Assembly: GCF_017255415.1 (NCBI RefSeq)
Contig: NZ_JAFJZZ010000010.1
Span: 18,659-82,658 of the forward strand
Source of the DNA: Clostridium aminobutyricum
GTDB taxonomy: Bacteria > Bacillota > Clostridia > Peptostreptococcales > Anaerovoracaceae
Reading direction: 5' to 3'
Length of the DNA stretch: 64,000 bases
In this document: positions 55,431 to 64,000 of the stretch, piece after piece
Layout: every line of letters begins with the position of its first letter
Position numbering within the stretch: position 1 is the first letter of the stretch
The notes under the pieces: generated by a model
Databases searched by the model: none
What the model was told of the DNA's origin: nothing
What the model saw: the letters and a program-made list of their open reading frames with translations, nothing else
Made by a program: the position numbers and the translations under genes

Positions 55431-57137
55431 TTAAACGTCCCGCATGAATGTAAAAGTACGTAATAAATTGAGCCTGCCATAACCCCATTGATTATTGGGA
55501 TAAGATAATGTTTCCGTACGCGTACAGCCCCGTATCAAGTAAGCTTTAATCTGATAGGTGCTTATAGAGGAGTCATTTCCATCCACGATGCCCCATTGCA
55601 TGAGAAGAGCACTGGCTCCGGCAACGATGGCTGTTGCAACACTGGTTCCGGTCATGGAACCGTAGCCGGTCGGGTAATAAGCTCCTACGTTTACGCCGGG
55701 CGCAACTAAATCCGGTGCGTTGACCATTGCTCTGGTGGGGCCCCATGAGGACCGTACATAGAGGCTGTTATTGGCCGTGTTGTAGGCACCGCAAGAAATA
55801 GAAGCCATCATGGTCGAGGGAACCACCACCGTATAATAAGGAGAGGATTCGAGAAATTCAATATCCGGTGCAATAAAACCTGTGATAGGTAGCCATGCAT
55901 GATAAGTGCCGTCCAAAATAATGTCTCCATGCAGCGTAATATTCCAAATACCGGGGGTAGCGTCGATAATCCGGACGGCGGTAAGTTGACCTCCGCTTCC
56001 TTCCACAGGGAAATAGTAATTTACCGTTACACGTGAATTTTCAAGAATCAGTTTTGTGTCCAGTACAGAGCCGGATTTTGCAGGGACGCGCTCAATTAAT
56101 TCTCCGGTCGGAGATCGTATAGAAACGGAAAGACGATCCGATATATTATTCCATATGGAAATAAACGCATCACCCGACGTATCACCTACTTTCAATTCAA
56201 TCGTTGATGTTGTTTCCGTTGCGGAAACTTTGCCTTCGATATGGTGCCTGGACTGCGCTTCATTACCGGCCGCAGTACAAACGCAAACGCCTCTTAGACT
56301 GGAAATCCCCGAGAGATATTCTTCAAAGACGCTATAGCCGTCATGGCTGCCGAAGTTGGTCCCGAGACCGAGACAGATGACTACAGGCCGATCTAATTCT
56401 CTGGCTCTGGTTAATATATAGTCGATTCCCACCATAACCGCACTGGATTCATAGGCGTTTTCTTGTTCCGGTGGAATCAGATACATTTCGCGGTAAAACG
56501 GTCTTGCGCCTCTCAGTTTTACGACAATCAGCTCTGAGTCCGGTGCCGCCCCGACAAAATCAGTGGTTTCTCTGCCCGCAGCTAAGGAAGCCAAGAAAGT
56601 ACCGTGGCCCACCGTATCCCTCTGGGGGACAATGTCGTAAGGGTTTTCTGACTGCAGTGCTTCATTGATCTGTGCATTGGTGTATTCGGCACCGATAAGA
56701 AAGCCAAGAGGACTATCGCCCCTGCCGGTTTGATCATAAATATACTGTATTTTACTGGTACCGTCTTCATATTTGAATACATCCAGCGTATAGTCAATGC
56801 CTGTATCTACAATGCCTACGATTACTCCCCTGCCGGTCAGATTAAGGTAAGGCTGCTGCTGCACTTGAATGATCCCGGAGGCTTCCAAATTAGCAATATC
56901 CAAAAGGCCTAAGATAAGAGATGCAGAACTAATGAATCCTGTACCTAGGGTCTGAAACAGAGAATTAAAATTAGCGCGGTCAATATATCCAATCACATAT
57001 CGTCCCGCTAAAGTTTGTGTTAATACGATATCTGAACTGGATTTGACAAATTGATCAAAATATTCACTTCTTCGAGTAATAAAGTCTACGGTATTGGGAC
57101 TTTCGATGAACTCTTCAACAGAACTATACTGCCTCAA
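55431..57137 (-). CDS. Subtilisin-like germination protease, Csp family (copy 3)
   Basis: 568 residues, the same length as its two neighbours. Triad: Asp111 (VDTGID), His178 (GHGTFLAS) and Ser499 (GTSVATA), with AAGNEA for the oxyanion hole. The prodomain has the shared SVEEFIESPNTVDF start. Very similar to copy 2 through the region ISSASLILGLLDIA and the TLDVFKYEDGTSKIQ segment, suggesting a fairly recent tandem duplication. Start is TTG nine bases after AGGAGG. Gaps to its neighbours are 33 and 24 bases. Confidence 0.9.
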   Translation of the reverse strand: MRQYSSVEEFIESPNTVDFITRRSEYFDQFVKSSSDIVLTQTLAGRYVIGYIDRANFNSLFQTLGTGFISSASLILGLLDIANLEASGIIQVQQQPYLNLTGRGVIVGIVDTGIDYTLDVFKYEDGTSKIQYIYDQTGRGDSPLGFLIGAEYTNAQINEALQSENPYDIVPQRDTVGHGTFLASLAAGRETTDFVGAAPDSELIVVKLRGARPFYREMYLIPPEQENAYESSAVMVGIDYILTRARELDRPVVICLGLGTNFGSHDGYSVFEEYLSGISSLRGVCVCTAAGNEAQSRHHIEGKVSATETTSTIELKVGDTSGDAFISIWNNISDRLSVSIRSPTGELIERVPAKSGSVLDTKLILENSRVTVNYYFPVEGSGGQLTAVRIIDATPGIWNITLHGDIILDGTYHAWLPITGFIAPDIEFLESSPYYTVVVPSTMMASISCGAYNTANNSLYVRSSWGPTRAMVNAPDLVAPGVNVGAYYPTGYGSMTGTSVATAIVAGASALLMQWGIVDGNDSSISTYQIKAYLIRGCTRTETLSYPNNQWGYGRLNLLRTFTFMRDV

Positions 57138-57161
57138 TCAATAATTCCTCCTCTCGGCTTA

Positions 57162-58868
57162 TTATACATTTCTCATCAACGTGAAAGTGCGCAGCAGATT
57201 CAATCTTCCGTACCCCCATTGATTGTTTGGATAAGTGAGTGTCTCACTGCGGGAACAACCTCGTATCAGATATGCTTTTATTTGGTAAGTACTTAGAGCC
57301 GGATCGTTTCCATTCACAATACCCCATTGCATTAAAAGTGCGCTGGCTCCTGCAGTAATAGCGGTGGATACACTGGTCCCGCTCATGGCGCCGTATCCGG
57401 TTGGATAATAACCGCCTACATTGACCCCGGGTGCGACTAAATCGGGCGCAATTGCCATTGTTCTGGTGGGTCCCCACGAAGAACGGACGTACAGACTGTT
57501 ATTTGCGGTGTTGTATGCACCGCAGGCAATAGAACCTAACATAGTGGATGGAACTAGTACGGTATAATAGGGCGTTGCCGCAAGAAATTCTATGTCCGGA
57601 GAGATAAAGCCTGTGATGGGCAGCCATGCATGATAAGTACCGTCCAAGATGATATCCCCATAGAGTGTAATCGTCCAAATTCCGGGTGTAGCATCGATAA
57701 TCCGGACAACGGTAAGCTGACCGCTGCTCCCCTCCACAGGGAAATAATAATTGACGGTTACTCGTGAATCTTCGAGAATTAGCCTCGTATCCAGCTGAGC
57801 TCCTGTTCTGGCGGGAACGCGGTCAATGAGTTCTCCTGTCGGAGAGCGGATCGCTACAGAAAAACGATCAGAAATACCGTTCCATATGGAGATAAAAGCA
57901 CTGCCTGAACTATCTCCTACTTTTAAATCGATGGCAGCGGTGGCTTCTGTTGCAAGGACTTGGCCTTGGGTATGATGTTTTGCCTGCGCTTCATTTCCGG
58001 CAGAAGTACAGACACAAACGCCTCTCAAATTGGAGATTCCGGTTAGATATTCTTCGAATATGCTGAAGCCATCATGACTCCCGAAGCTTGTTCCGATGCC
58101 GAGACAGATGACTACGGGGCGATCCAACTCTATGGCCTTTGTAAGAATATATTCAATCCCAAGCATCACGGCACTGGACTCAAAAGCATTTTCCTGTTCC
58201 GGCGGAATTAGAAACATCTCTCGATAAAACGGTCTTGCTGATTTAAGTTTAACTACAATCAGTTCAGCATCGGGAGCGGCTCCGATAAATTCAGGTGTTT
58301 CACGACCGGCAGCTAAGGAGGCTAAAAAGGTACCATGCCCATCGGTATCTGTCGTAGGAACCACAGAGAAGGGATCCTCTGAATTTAATGCTTCGTTAAT
58401 TTGAGCATTGGTATACTCCGTACCGATATAAAATCCGGCAGGTGTATTGCCGCGAATCGTTTGATCAAAGATGAATTGTATTTTGCTGGTGCCGTCCTCA
58501 TATTTAAATACATCCAAGGTGTAGTCAATACCGGTATCCACCATACCGATAATCACGCCTCTGCCTGTCAGATTAAGATAAGGCTGCTGTTGTACCTGAG
58601 TAATTCCGGAGGCTTCCAAACTGGCGATATCCAAAAGTCCTAGGATAAGGGAAGCGGAACTAATAAAACTTGTTCCTAAGCTTTGAATGACAGCATTAAA
58701 ATTATCTCGGTTGGTGTATCCAATGACATATCTTCCCGCTATGGTTTGTGTCAGTAATATATTTGCATTTTCTTTTGCAAAGGCTTCGAAATATTCTGTT
58801 CGTCTAGCCACAAAGTCAACTGTATTAGGAGAATCGATAAATTCTTCTATGCTCGAATATGAATTCAA
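57162..58868 (-). CDS. Subtilisin-like germination protease, Csp family (copy 2)
   Basis: 568 residues when started at the TTG at 58866-58868, which lies eight bases after GGAGGAGGG; the frame is open further upstream to 58946, but that part overlaps copy 1. The TTG overlaps the copy 1 stop (TTGA), so translation is coupled. Triad: Asp111 (VDTGID), His178 (GHGTFLAS), Ser499 (GTSVSTA). No signal peptide or membrane segment. As for its neighbours, a role in spore germination by processing SleC is inferred from family and location. Confidence 0.9.
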   Translation of the reverse strand: MNSYSSIEEFIDSPNTVDFVARRTEYFEAFAKENANILLTQTIAGRYVIGYTNRDNFNAVIQSLGTSFISSASLILGLLDIASLEASGITQVQQQPYLNLTGRGVIIGMVDTGIDYTLDVFKYEDGTSKIQFIFDQTIRGNTPAGFYIGTEYTNAQINEALNSEDPFSVVPTTDTDGHGTFLASLAAGRETPEFIGAAPDAELIVVKLKSARPFYREMFLIPPEQENAFESSAVMLGIEYILTKAIELDRPVVICLGIGTSFGSHDGFSIFEEYLTGISNLRGVCVCTSAGNEAQAKHHTQGQVLATEATAAIDLKVGDSSGSAFISIWNGISDRFSVAIRSPTGELIDRVPARTGAQLDTRLILEDSRVTVNYYFPVEGSSGQLTVVRIIDATPGIWTITLYGDIILDGTYHAWLPITGFISPDIEFLAATPYYTVLVPSTMLGSIACGAYNTANNSLYVRSSWGPTRTMAIAPDLVAPGVNVGGYYPTGYGAMSGTSVSTAITAGASALLMQWGIVNGNDPALSTYQIKAYLIRGCSRSETLTYPNNQWGYGRLNLLRTFTLMRNV

Positions 58869-60589
58869 AAAGTAATCCCTCCTCCACTTGTATACTCTAC
58901 TAGATAGTCCATTGTGGTACATAAACTGAGCGTACCATATCCCCAAATCGGATTCGGGTAGGGTATCGGAAATTGCCGTTGAGCCCCTTTTTGAAGAAAT
59001 GCTTTAACGCGTTGACCGTATAAAAAGGGATCGTGCCCGCGAATGATTCCCCATTCCATCATTAATGCGGCGGACCCTGCGACAAAAGGGGCGGCCATAC
59101 TGGTGCCGGTAAAACTATCGTAGCCCCCGCCTACTTTCGCGGTGTTGATATTGACCGCCGGTGCGACTAAATCCGGTTTAACGAACACATCGTTTAACGT
59201 ATAGCCTCGACCTGAAAAATTGGGGCTGATTTCGATAAGCGCATTATAGCCTCCAACGGAAATGACACGTTGTGCGGTGGAAGGAATGGTAAGCGTTGTT
59301 TCTTCACTGGGACGTAAGAATGTGGTATCTCTTGTGACATCCTCAATGGTTGGAAGCCAAATATTCACTCTGCCGTCTACAATATTTTCTCCCCTCATGA
59401 TAAGGCGCCATACGCCCGCAGGAATCGTTCCCGTCGTAGCGTTTAGAGAGAAATAGACTTCTTGATTCGTTGTATAGTGAGTGGGTTGACCGTATATAAC
59501 CGAGACGAAAACACCGTCAAGCGTTTTATAAGTGGCATTTTGTATGGGACTCATGATTCCGGTGGACCTGCCACTGGGAGAGATAAGTTCTAGTGTAATC
59601 GTGTCTACAAAATTTTTCCATAAGGTCATATATGCTTGATCGATATTGCCTGTAGTGGCGATTTCAACCTCTACAGTTTCACCTTGCTGAAGTCTCACCT
59701 CAAAATGATGCCCGGCAGACCCTTCATTGCCGGTGGCAACTGAAAAAACGGTTTTCCATCTTTCCGCCATATCATCAATATAAGTTTCAAATAAAGAATT
59801 ACCATCGTGGGCCCCGTTATTTGTTCCATAACTTAAATTAATGGAAACAGGCATATTAAGAGCTTCCGCTCTATCAATGATGTATTTAATAGCGCGCATG
59901 ATATCGGTACTGCGCCCTGTAGTTTGACTTCTAACATCTCCAAGTTTAACGATGATGAGAGAAGCTTGCGGAGCGACGCCTCTTTGCACTCTGCCGTTAC
60001 CGGCTGCAATGCCGGCTACAGCGGTTCCATGGCCGAGAAAATCAGAACTCGGTATAACGGAATAGGGCATTTCAGAGTTTAGTGCTTCATTGATCTCACT
60101 GTTGGTATATTCTGTTCCAATGGTAAAACCAGTCGGGGGGGCTCCGGGGAAGGATTGATCCCATAAATAGAGGATGCGACTTGTACCGTCTATGTTTCTG
60201 AAATCCGGGTGGGTAAAATCGATTCCCGAATCAATAATGCCGACAATGACGCCATTGCCGCTTAGACCGAAAGACTCCGGACTCTGCACTGAACTGATAC
60301 AGGCTTTGCTTAAACTTTGCCTTAAAAAAAGAACGAGAGTTTTCGGAAGTTCAATGTACTCTACTTCCCTCTGTGCTTGAAGTGAAGCGATATTGTCTAC
60401 GTTAATAGTAATAATGGCATAGTTTTCGTTTAAGATTTCAACCTCTGCGTTTAATTCAACGCCTACCCTTTCAATATCCCCGTTATATTTTACGATGATT
60501 TCTACTCTGCCCAATTCATCAACTATGCCGGGTTCTAAACGAATAAGTTGATTCACATCTGTCACTTGCTTAGTAACAATATGTATCAC
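58865..60589 (-). CDS. Subtilisin-like germination protease, Csp family (copy 1, first in operon)
   Basis: Up to 574 residues and clearly a different branch from the other three. Triad: Asp120 (IDSGID), His187 (GHGTAVAG), Ser497 (GTSMAAP); the oxyanion segment is ATGNEGS. The N-terminal 100 residues form the prodomain (VTKQVTDVNQLIRLEPGIVDELG). The start is unclear. The first GTG (60587-60589) overlaps the AGGAGG box; the next plausible codon is an ATT at 60578-60580, eight bases after the box, or a GTG at 60563-60565 farther down. The end overlaps copy 2 by four bases. Confidence 0.88.
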   Translation of the reverse strand: MIHIVTKQVTDVNQLIRLEPGIVDELGRVEIIVKYNGDIERVGVELNAEVEILNENYAIITINVDNIASLQAQREVEYIELPKTLVLFLRQSLSKACISSVQSPESFGLSGNGVIVGIIDSGIDFTHPDFRNIDGTSRILYLWDQSFPGAPPTGFTIGTEYTNSEINEALNSEMPYSVIPSSDFLGHGTAVAGIAAGNGRVQRGVAPQASLIIVKLGDVRSQTTGRSTDIMRAIKYIIDRAEALNMPVSINLSYGTNNGAHDGNSLFETYIDDMAERWKTVFSVATGNEGSAGHHFEVRLQQGETVEVEIATTGNIDQAYMTLWKNFVDTITLELISPSGRSTGIMSPIQNATYKTLDGVFVSVIYGQPTHYTTNQEVYFSLNATTGTIPAGVWRLIMRGENIVDGRVNIWLPTIEDVTRDTTFLRPSEETTLTIPSTAQRVISVGGYNALIEISPNFSGRGYTLNDVFVKPDLVAPAVNINTAKVGGGYDSFTGTSMAAPFVAGSAALMMEWGIIRGHDPFLYGQRVKAFLQKGAQRQFPIPYPNPIWGYGTLSLCTTMDYLVEYTSGGGITF

Positions 60590-60812
60590 CTCCTAAGCTA
60601 AGGTTTATTTATACGATGCAAGGATAATACTAGAGAAAGAGATGTAATTAATCTGCTTACATTATATGAAGGCTACGATTTAAAATAACTTTTATATTGT
60701 AAACTCAATGGAAATCAGGATTAATTTCCTTAAGAGAAAAGTAAAAAGTTGAGGTCAAGTGGCTTAATTCGATCGATCCATTCATATATTAGCGGAGGAG
60801 GTGATTTGTTAT

Positions 60813-62078
60813 ATGCGAAATCATTTTAGATTTAAACGCCAATTATCCGATCAAGGGCGGCTTCAGGTAAATGCATTTGCACTTGATGTAGGAAAGCCTG
60901 CCAGTGATGCAAGTGTTGTCATAACGTCAAGAGATACAAACGAAGTAGTAGATGAACTGATGACCGATTCTTCAGGGCAAAGCGCGATCATCGATTTATC
61001 GGCCCCCCCTGTGGATTTCTCTTTAGAACCGGAATCGGAAGTACAGCCTTACTCAGAATATGACGTATCGGTTAATTTAGAAGGGTATGAGCCGGTAAGA
61101 TTGGATGGAGTACAGATTCTGTCCAGTACAACTGCTTTGCAAAATGTCAATCTGAGGCCAATCGTGAGGGATGAGGTGCAGCCTCAAGATATTGTTATTG
61201 ACCCACATACCTTATGGGGCATTTTCCCGCCAAAGATTCCCGAAGATGAAGTCAAACCACTGCCCGAATCGGTAGGATTTGTTGTATTGCCGCAGCCTGT
61301 TATTCCCGAGTTTGTTATCGTACATGAGGGGGTTCCCACTAATACTTCTGCACGAAATTTATGGATACCATTTAAAGACTATATTAAAAATGTAGCCAGC
61401 TGTGAAATTTATTCCACTTGGCCGGGAGCAAGCATAAGGGCAAATGTTTTAGCTATTTTGTCCTTTACGCTCAACAGGATCTATACAGAGTGGTATCGAG
61501 GCAAGGGTTTTGATTTTACCATTACAAATTCCACTGCTTTTGATCAGGCGTTTACATACGGACGAAATATTTACCAGGAAATATCGCTTATTGTAGATGA
61601 GCTATTCACCAATTTTATAACCAGGCCGGATATCCGCCAGCCTTTATTAACACAGTATTGCGACGGTTCGAGAGTGAGATGCCCGAATATGATGGAACAA
61701 TGGGGCTCAAAAACCCTTGCCGATCAAGGATATGACGCGATAGGGATACTCCGATATTACTATGGGCAGGATATTTTCTTAATGCAGGCGGAAAAGGTTG
61801 CGGGTGTACCGATATCTTATCCGGGAACGGCACTTCAAATGGGATCTACAGGGCCTAGTGTACGTACGATACAAGAACAACTAAATACCATTTCAAATAA
61901 TTATCCCGCCATTAATAAAATAAGAGTAGATGGGGTATTTGGAGACCAAACCAGAACTGCCGTGGAAACTTTCCAACGGATATTTAATTTACCGGCAACG
62001 GGGATTGTTGACTTTGGAACTTGGTATCAGATTTCAAATATTTACGTGGCAGTGACTAAAATGGCAGAACTCGCTTAA
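60813..62078 (+). CDS. sleC: Spore cortex-lytic enzyme SleC (precursor)
   Basis: A 421-residue protein matching the clostridial SleC layout. An N-terminal propeptide (about 1-150) includes a carboxypeptidase-regulatory-like strand region (LQVNAFALDVGKPASDASVV). A SpoIID-like lytic transglycosylase domain follows, with the segment KDYIKNVASCEIYSTWP (Glu198 is the expected catalytic residue). The C-terminal 80 residues are a peptidoglycan-binding type 1 domain (VRTIQEQLNTISNNYP, VDGVFGDQTRTAVETFQ). SleC degrades cortex during germination after proteolytic activation. The frame is open from 60801, but the ATG at 60813 is 11 bases after GGAGGAGG. It is divergent from the csp cluster across 220 bases; I could not define sporulation promoters there. 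Confidence 0.92.
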   Translation: MRNHFRFKRQLSDQGRLQVNAFALDVGKPASDASVVITSRDTNEVVDELMTDSSGQSAIIDLSAPPVDFSLEPESEVQPYSEYDVSVNLEGYEPVRLDGVQILSSTTALQNVNLRPIVRDEVQPQDIVIDPHTLWGIFPPKIPEDEVKPLPESVGFVVLPQPVIPEFVIVHEGVPTNTSARNLWIPFKDYIKNVASCEIYSTWPGASIRANVLAILSFTLNRIYTEWYRGKGFDFTITNSTAFDQAFTYGRNIYQEISLIVDELFTNFITRPDIRQPLLTQYCDGSRVRCPNMMEQWGSKTLADQGYDAIGILRYYYGQDIFLMQAEKVAGVPISYPGTALQMGSTGPSVRTIQEQLNTISNNYPAINKIRVDGVFGDQTRTAVETFQRIFNLPATGIVDFGTWYQISNIYVAVTKMAELA

Positions 62079-62096
62079 AGGAGAGAACGAACGATA

Positions 62097-62124
62097 GCAG
62101 ACAGCGGGCAATCTGTCTGCTTTT
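62097..62124 (+). terminator. Terminator after sleC
   Basis: GCAGACAG (62097-62104) pairs with CTGTCTGC (62113-62120), followed by TTTT. Confidence 0.8.
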
Positions 62125-62190
62125 CTCTTGTGCTTTTTTATTTTTCTGTTATACTTAAGCATAAAAAAGAATCAGTGCAGTGAGGTGATA

Positions 62191-63861
62191 ATGGTGACAA
62201 ACGATTTTAAAAGTGATGCCGCCTTGCGTGAAAAGAGTAATTTAGAAAACCTGAAAAATAACAGCAATGAACGTGCAATAAGAGACATAAAAGTCCCGTT
62301 AGGGAGCATTATGGATGCAGTGCGGGATGCTATTGTTATTTTGGATGGGCTTGGCAGGATCGTTACGTTGAATTTGTTAGCAGCACAATTCTTCGGATAT
62401 TCGCATGATGAAATGATAGGCACAAAACTTTGTGACTATGTTCTCTCAGACGAAAAATTTGATGAACATTATCGAAATTCTTTTATAACTTTTCAAGAGG
62501 ATGAAGAGAAAAAGCTTTTTAGAAAAGGAACAGAATTGAAAATAAAGCAAAAGGAAGGAAAAGAGATTGAGGTGAATCTTTCCTTTTCTTTCTTGGAGAT
62601 TGGAAATTCTCGGTATGCGATGGGGATTTTTCGTGATACCACTGATATAAAAAATACGTTGATTGAACTGGAGAACAGTCGGAAGCAATACGAACAACTC
62701 ACTGAAAATGCTCCATTGGGGATCATAAGTTGTGATGAAGACGGCAACATTGTTTACGTCAATCAAAAAACACTGGAGATTCTCGGATCGCCTAGTGTAG
62801 AAGAAACAAAAAAAATTAATTTAAGAGAACTTCCGTTATTGGTAGATGCCGGATTTTCCACAGTCCTTACGGACTGTTTAGAAATGGATAAAACCGTTTC
62901 CTATGAGATGGACTATGAATCTAAATGGCACAAGAGGGTCTGGCTTCGCGTTCATATTAAGCCGCGTGTTGACCGCGGTACAGTAATCGGTGCACAGATT
63001 ATCATTGAAGATATTTCGGAGAAAAGAAAATTTGAAGAGGAAAAACGCAATGAACAAGAGCGGCAACGCAGGATGCTGAAAGGGATCCCGAGTCCTGCCT
63101 GGCTTATTTCAAAGGATTTCCGGATTTTAGCTCAAAATGATGTGGCGATGGCCTTATTTAAAAAGAAAATCGGAGACGATTGCAGGAATGAAAGTTCTTT
63201 AGGGGAAGCAAGCTTCTTTTACCAAGAGCCATTCGATATAGGGGAATCAAATAATAAGGAAGTTCAATGGGAAGATTCGGTGTGGGACACTTGGTGGATT
63301 CCTGTTGGTGAAGACGTGTACCTGTACTATGCAACTAATATTACAAAATACAAGAAAATTGAAGAGAAGCTTTTTCAGCTTTCAGTGACGGATGAATTAA
63401 CGAATACGTATAATCGCCGCTATTTTGTGCAAAGGCTGGAAGAAGAAATTGAACGGGCCAATAGAGCAGAGGGTAAGTTTTCCTTAATCATGCTGGATAT
63501 TGATCATTTCAAGGAAATCAATGATACGTTGGGGCATAATGTAGGGGATTTGGTATTAAAAAGATGCACGCAAGAGGTTCTTCAAAACAGGATTCGAAGA
63601 ATTGATAAACTAGCGCGCTGGGGGGGCGAGGAATTTGTCCTTCTTTTGCCCGGAACGACGATGAGCAATGCCATTATTTTAGCGGAAGATTTAAGAGAAA
63701 ATTTAAGCAAACTGGAGATCGAAGAAGTGGGACGAGTGACGGCTAGCTTTGGAATTGTTGAATTTACAGTCGGGGATACGGTTGAAACCATTATTCAAAA
63801 GGCGGATGAAATGATGTACAAAGCGAAAGCCGCAGGCCGAAATTGTGTTCAATATGAATAG
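62191..63861 (+). CDS. PAS-GGDEF protein, predicted diguanylate cyclase
   Basis: A 556-residue soluble signalling protein. PAS domains lie at about residues 36-152 and 167-285, with a possible third at about 300-390. A GGDEF domain follows, with DELTNTYNRRYF, LDIDHFKEINDTLGH and the active site WGGEEF. An RxxD inhibitory site (RRID) precedes the active site by five residues, so product feedback by c-di-GMP is possible. No transmembrane segment is present. The frame is open from 62128, but the ATG at 62191 follows AGGTGATA. It has its own place after the sleC terminator, and no EAL or HD-GYP partner is nearby. Confidence 0.9.
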   Translation: MVTNDFKSDAALREKSNLENLKNNSNERAIRDIKVPLGSIMDAVRDAIVILDGLGRIVTLNLLAAQFFGYSHDEMIGTKLCDYVLSDEKFDEHYRNSFITFQEDEEKKLFRKGTELKIKQKEGKEIEVNLSFSFLEIGNSRYAMGIFRDTTDIKNTLIELENSRKQYEQLTENAPLGIISCDEDGNIVYVNQKTLEILGSPSVEETKKINLRELPLLVDAGFSTVLTDCLEMDKTVSYEMDYESKWHKRVWLRVHIKPRVDRGTVIGAQIIIEDISEKRKFEEEKRNEQERQRRMLKGIPSPAWLISKDFRILAQNDVAMALFKKKIGDDCRNESSLGEASFFYQEPFDIGESNNKEVQWEDSVWDTWWIPVGEDVYLYYATNITKYKKIEEKLFQLSVTDELTNTYNRRYFVQRLEEEIERANRAEGKFSLIMLDIDHFKEINDTLGHNVGDLVLKRCTQEVLQNRIRRIDKLARWGGEEFVLLLPGTTMSNAIILAEDLRENLSKLEIEEVGRVTASFGIVEFTVGDTVETIIQKADEMMYKAKAAGRNCVQYE

Positions 63862-63896
63862 GGCAGATGAGTCCGTACGGAGAGCACCCAGAGAAA

Positions 63897-63918
63897 AGCG
63901 GATTCCTATCTGCTTTTA
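63897..63918 (+). terminator. Terminator after the GGDEF gene
   Basis: AGCGGAT (63897-63903) pairs with ATCTGCT (63908-63914; one G-U) around TCCT, followed by TTT. Confidence 0.65.
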
Positions 63919-63983
63919 TTACACTATTTAAAGCAAATTGATGCCCTCCGCGACGAACAGGAAGCGTAAAGCAGACACAAAAA

Positions 63984-64000
63984 AACACCGTAAAGGTGTT
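63984..64000. terminator. Hairpin at the window edge, probably a terminator cut short
   Basis: AACACC (63984-63989) pairs with GGTGTT (63995-64000) around GTAAA, with a run of A before it. It reads as an intrinsic terminator on the minus strand for a gene beyond the window, or on the plus strand if T follows. Confidence 0.4.

Overview
The window reads as the chromosome of an endospore-forming anaerobe of the class Clostridia. The evidence is a csp-sleC spore germination locus, a sporulation membrane protein of the YtaF type, a leucine T-box leader, strong AGGAGG ribosome binding sites with frequent TTG and GTG starts, moderate GC content by eye, and a histidine degradation route that passes its one-carbon unit to tetrahydrofolate. 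I cannot fix the genus; an amino-acid-fermenting lineage such as Anaerovoracaceae would fit, but that is a guess. No tRNA, rRNA, CRISPR array, phage or intact transposase was seen.

Bases 1-16500 are mainly biosynthetic. A shikimate kinase fragment, a GNAT acetyltransferase and a type I dehydroquinase lie on the plus strand. Facing them is a minus-strand operon running aroF-tyrA-aroB-aroA-aroC-pheA-aroE, so all seven shikimate steps plus the tyrosine and phenylalanine branches sit within 9.4 kb. A 37-residue leader peptide very rich in Phe, Tyr and Trp precedes aroF and is followed by a strong terminator hairpin, which is the layout of translation-coupled attenuation. Next, also on the minus strand, are a T-box with a CUC (leucine) specifier, leuA and leuB, a terminator, and then two different leuD-leuC isomerase pairs in tandem.

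Bases 16500-26000 hold the divergent plus-strand branched-chain genes ilvB, ilvH, ilvC, ilvD and, after a secreted lipase and a DUF815 ATPase on the minus strand, ilvA. Then follow a CorC-type membrane protein, YtaF, a P-type calcium ATPase and a small DUF4234 protein. Bases 31950-38390 are a complete hut operon (hutH, hutU, hutI, cyclodeaminase, glutamate formimidoyltransferase) with palindromes upstream and a GntR/FCD regulator downstream. Then come a DtxR-type regulator, alanine racemase with a degenerate amidohydrolase, a small alarmone synthetase, an HD protein, a small NrdD-tail-like protein and purB-purA.

Bases 47840-53600 hold an adaptor/ATPase/permease export system of the MacAB type followed by an SLH-domain surface protein. 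The last part is the most interesting: four subtilisin-like Csp proteases in tandem on the minus strand, three of exactly the same length (568 residues), all with visible Asp/His/Ser triads, divergent from the cortex-lytic enzyme gene sleC. In known clostridia Csp proteases activate pro-SleC during spore germination. A PAS-GGDEF diguanylate cyclase closes the window.
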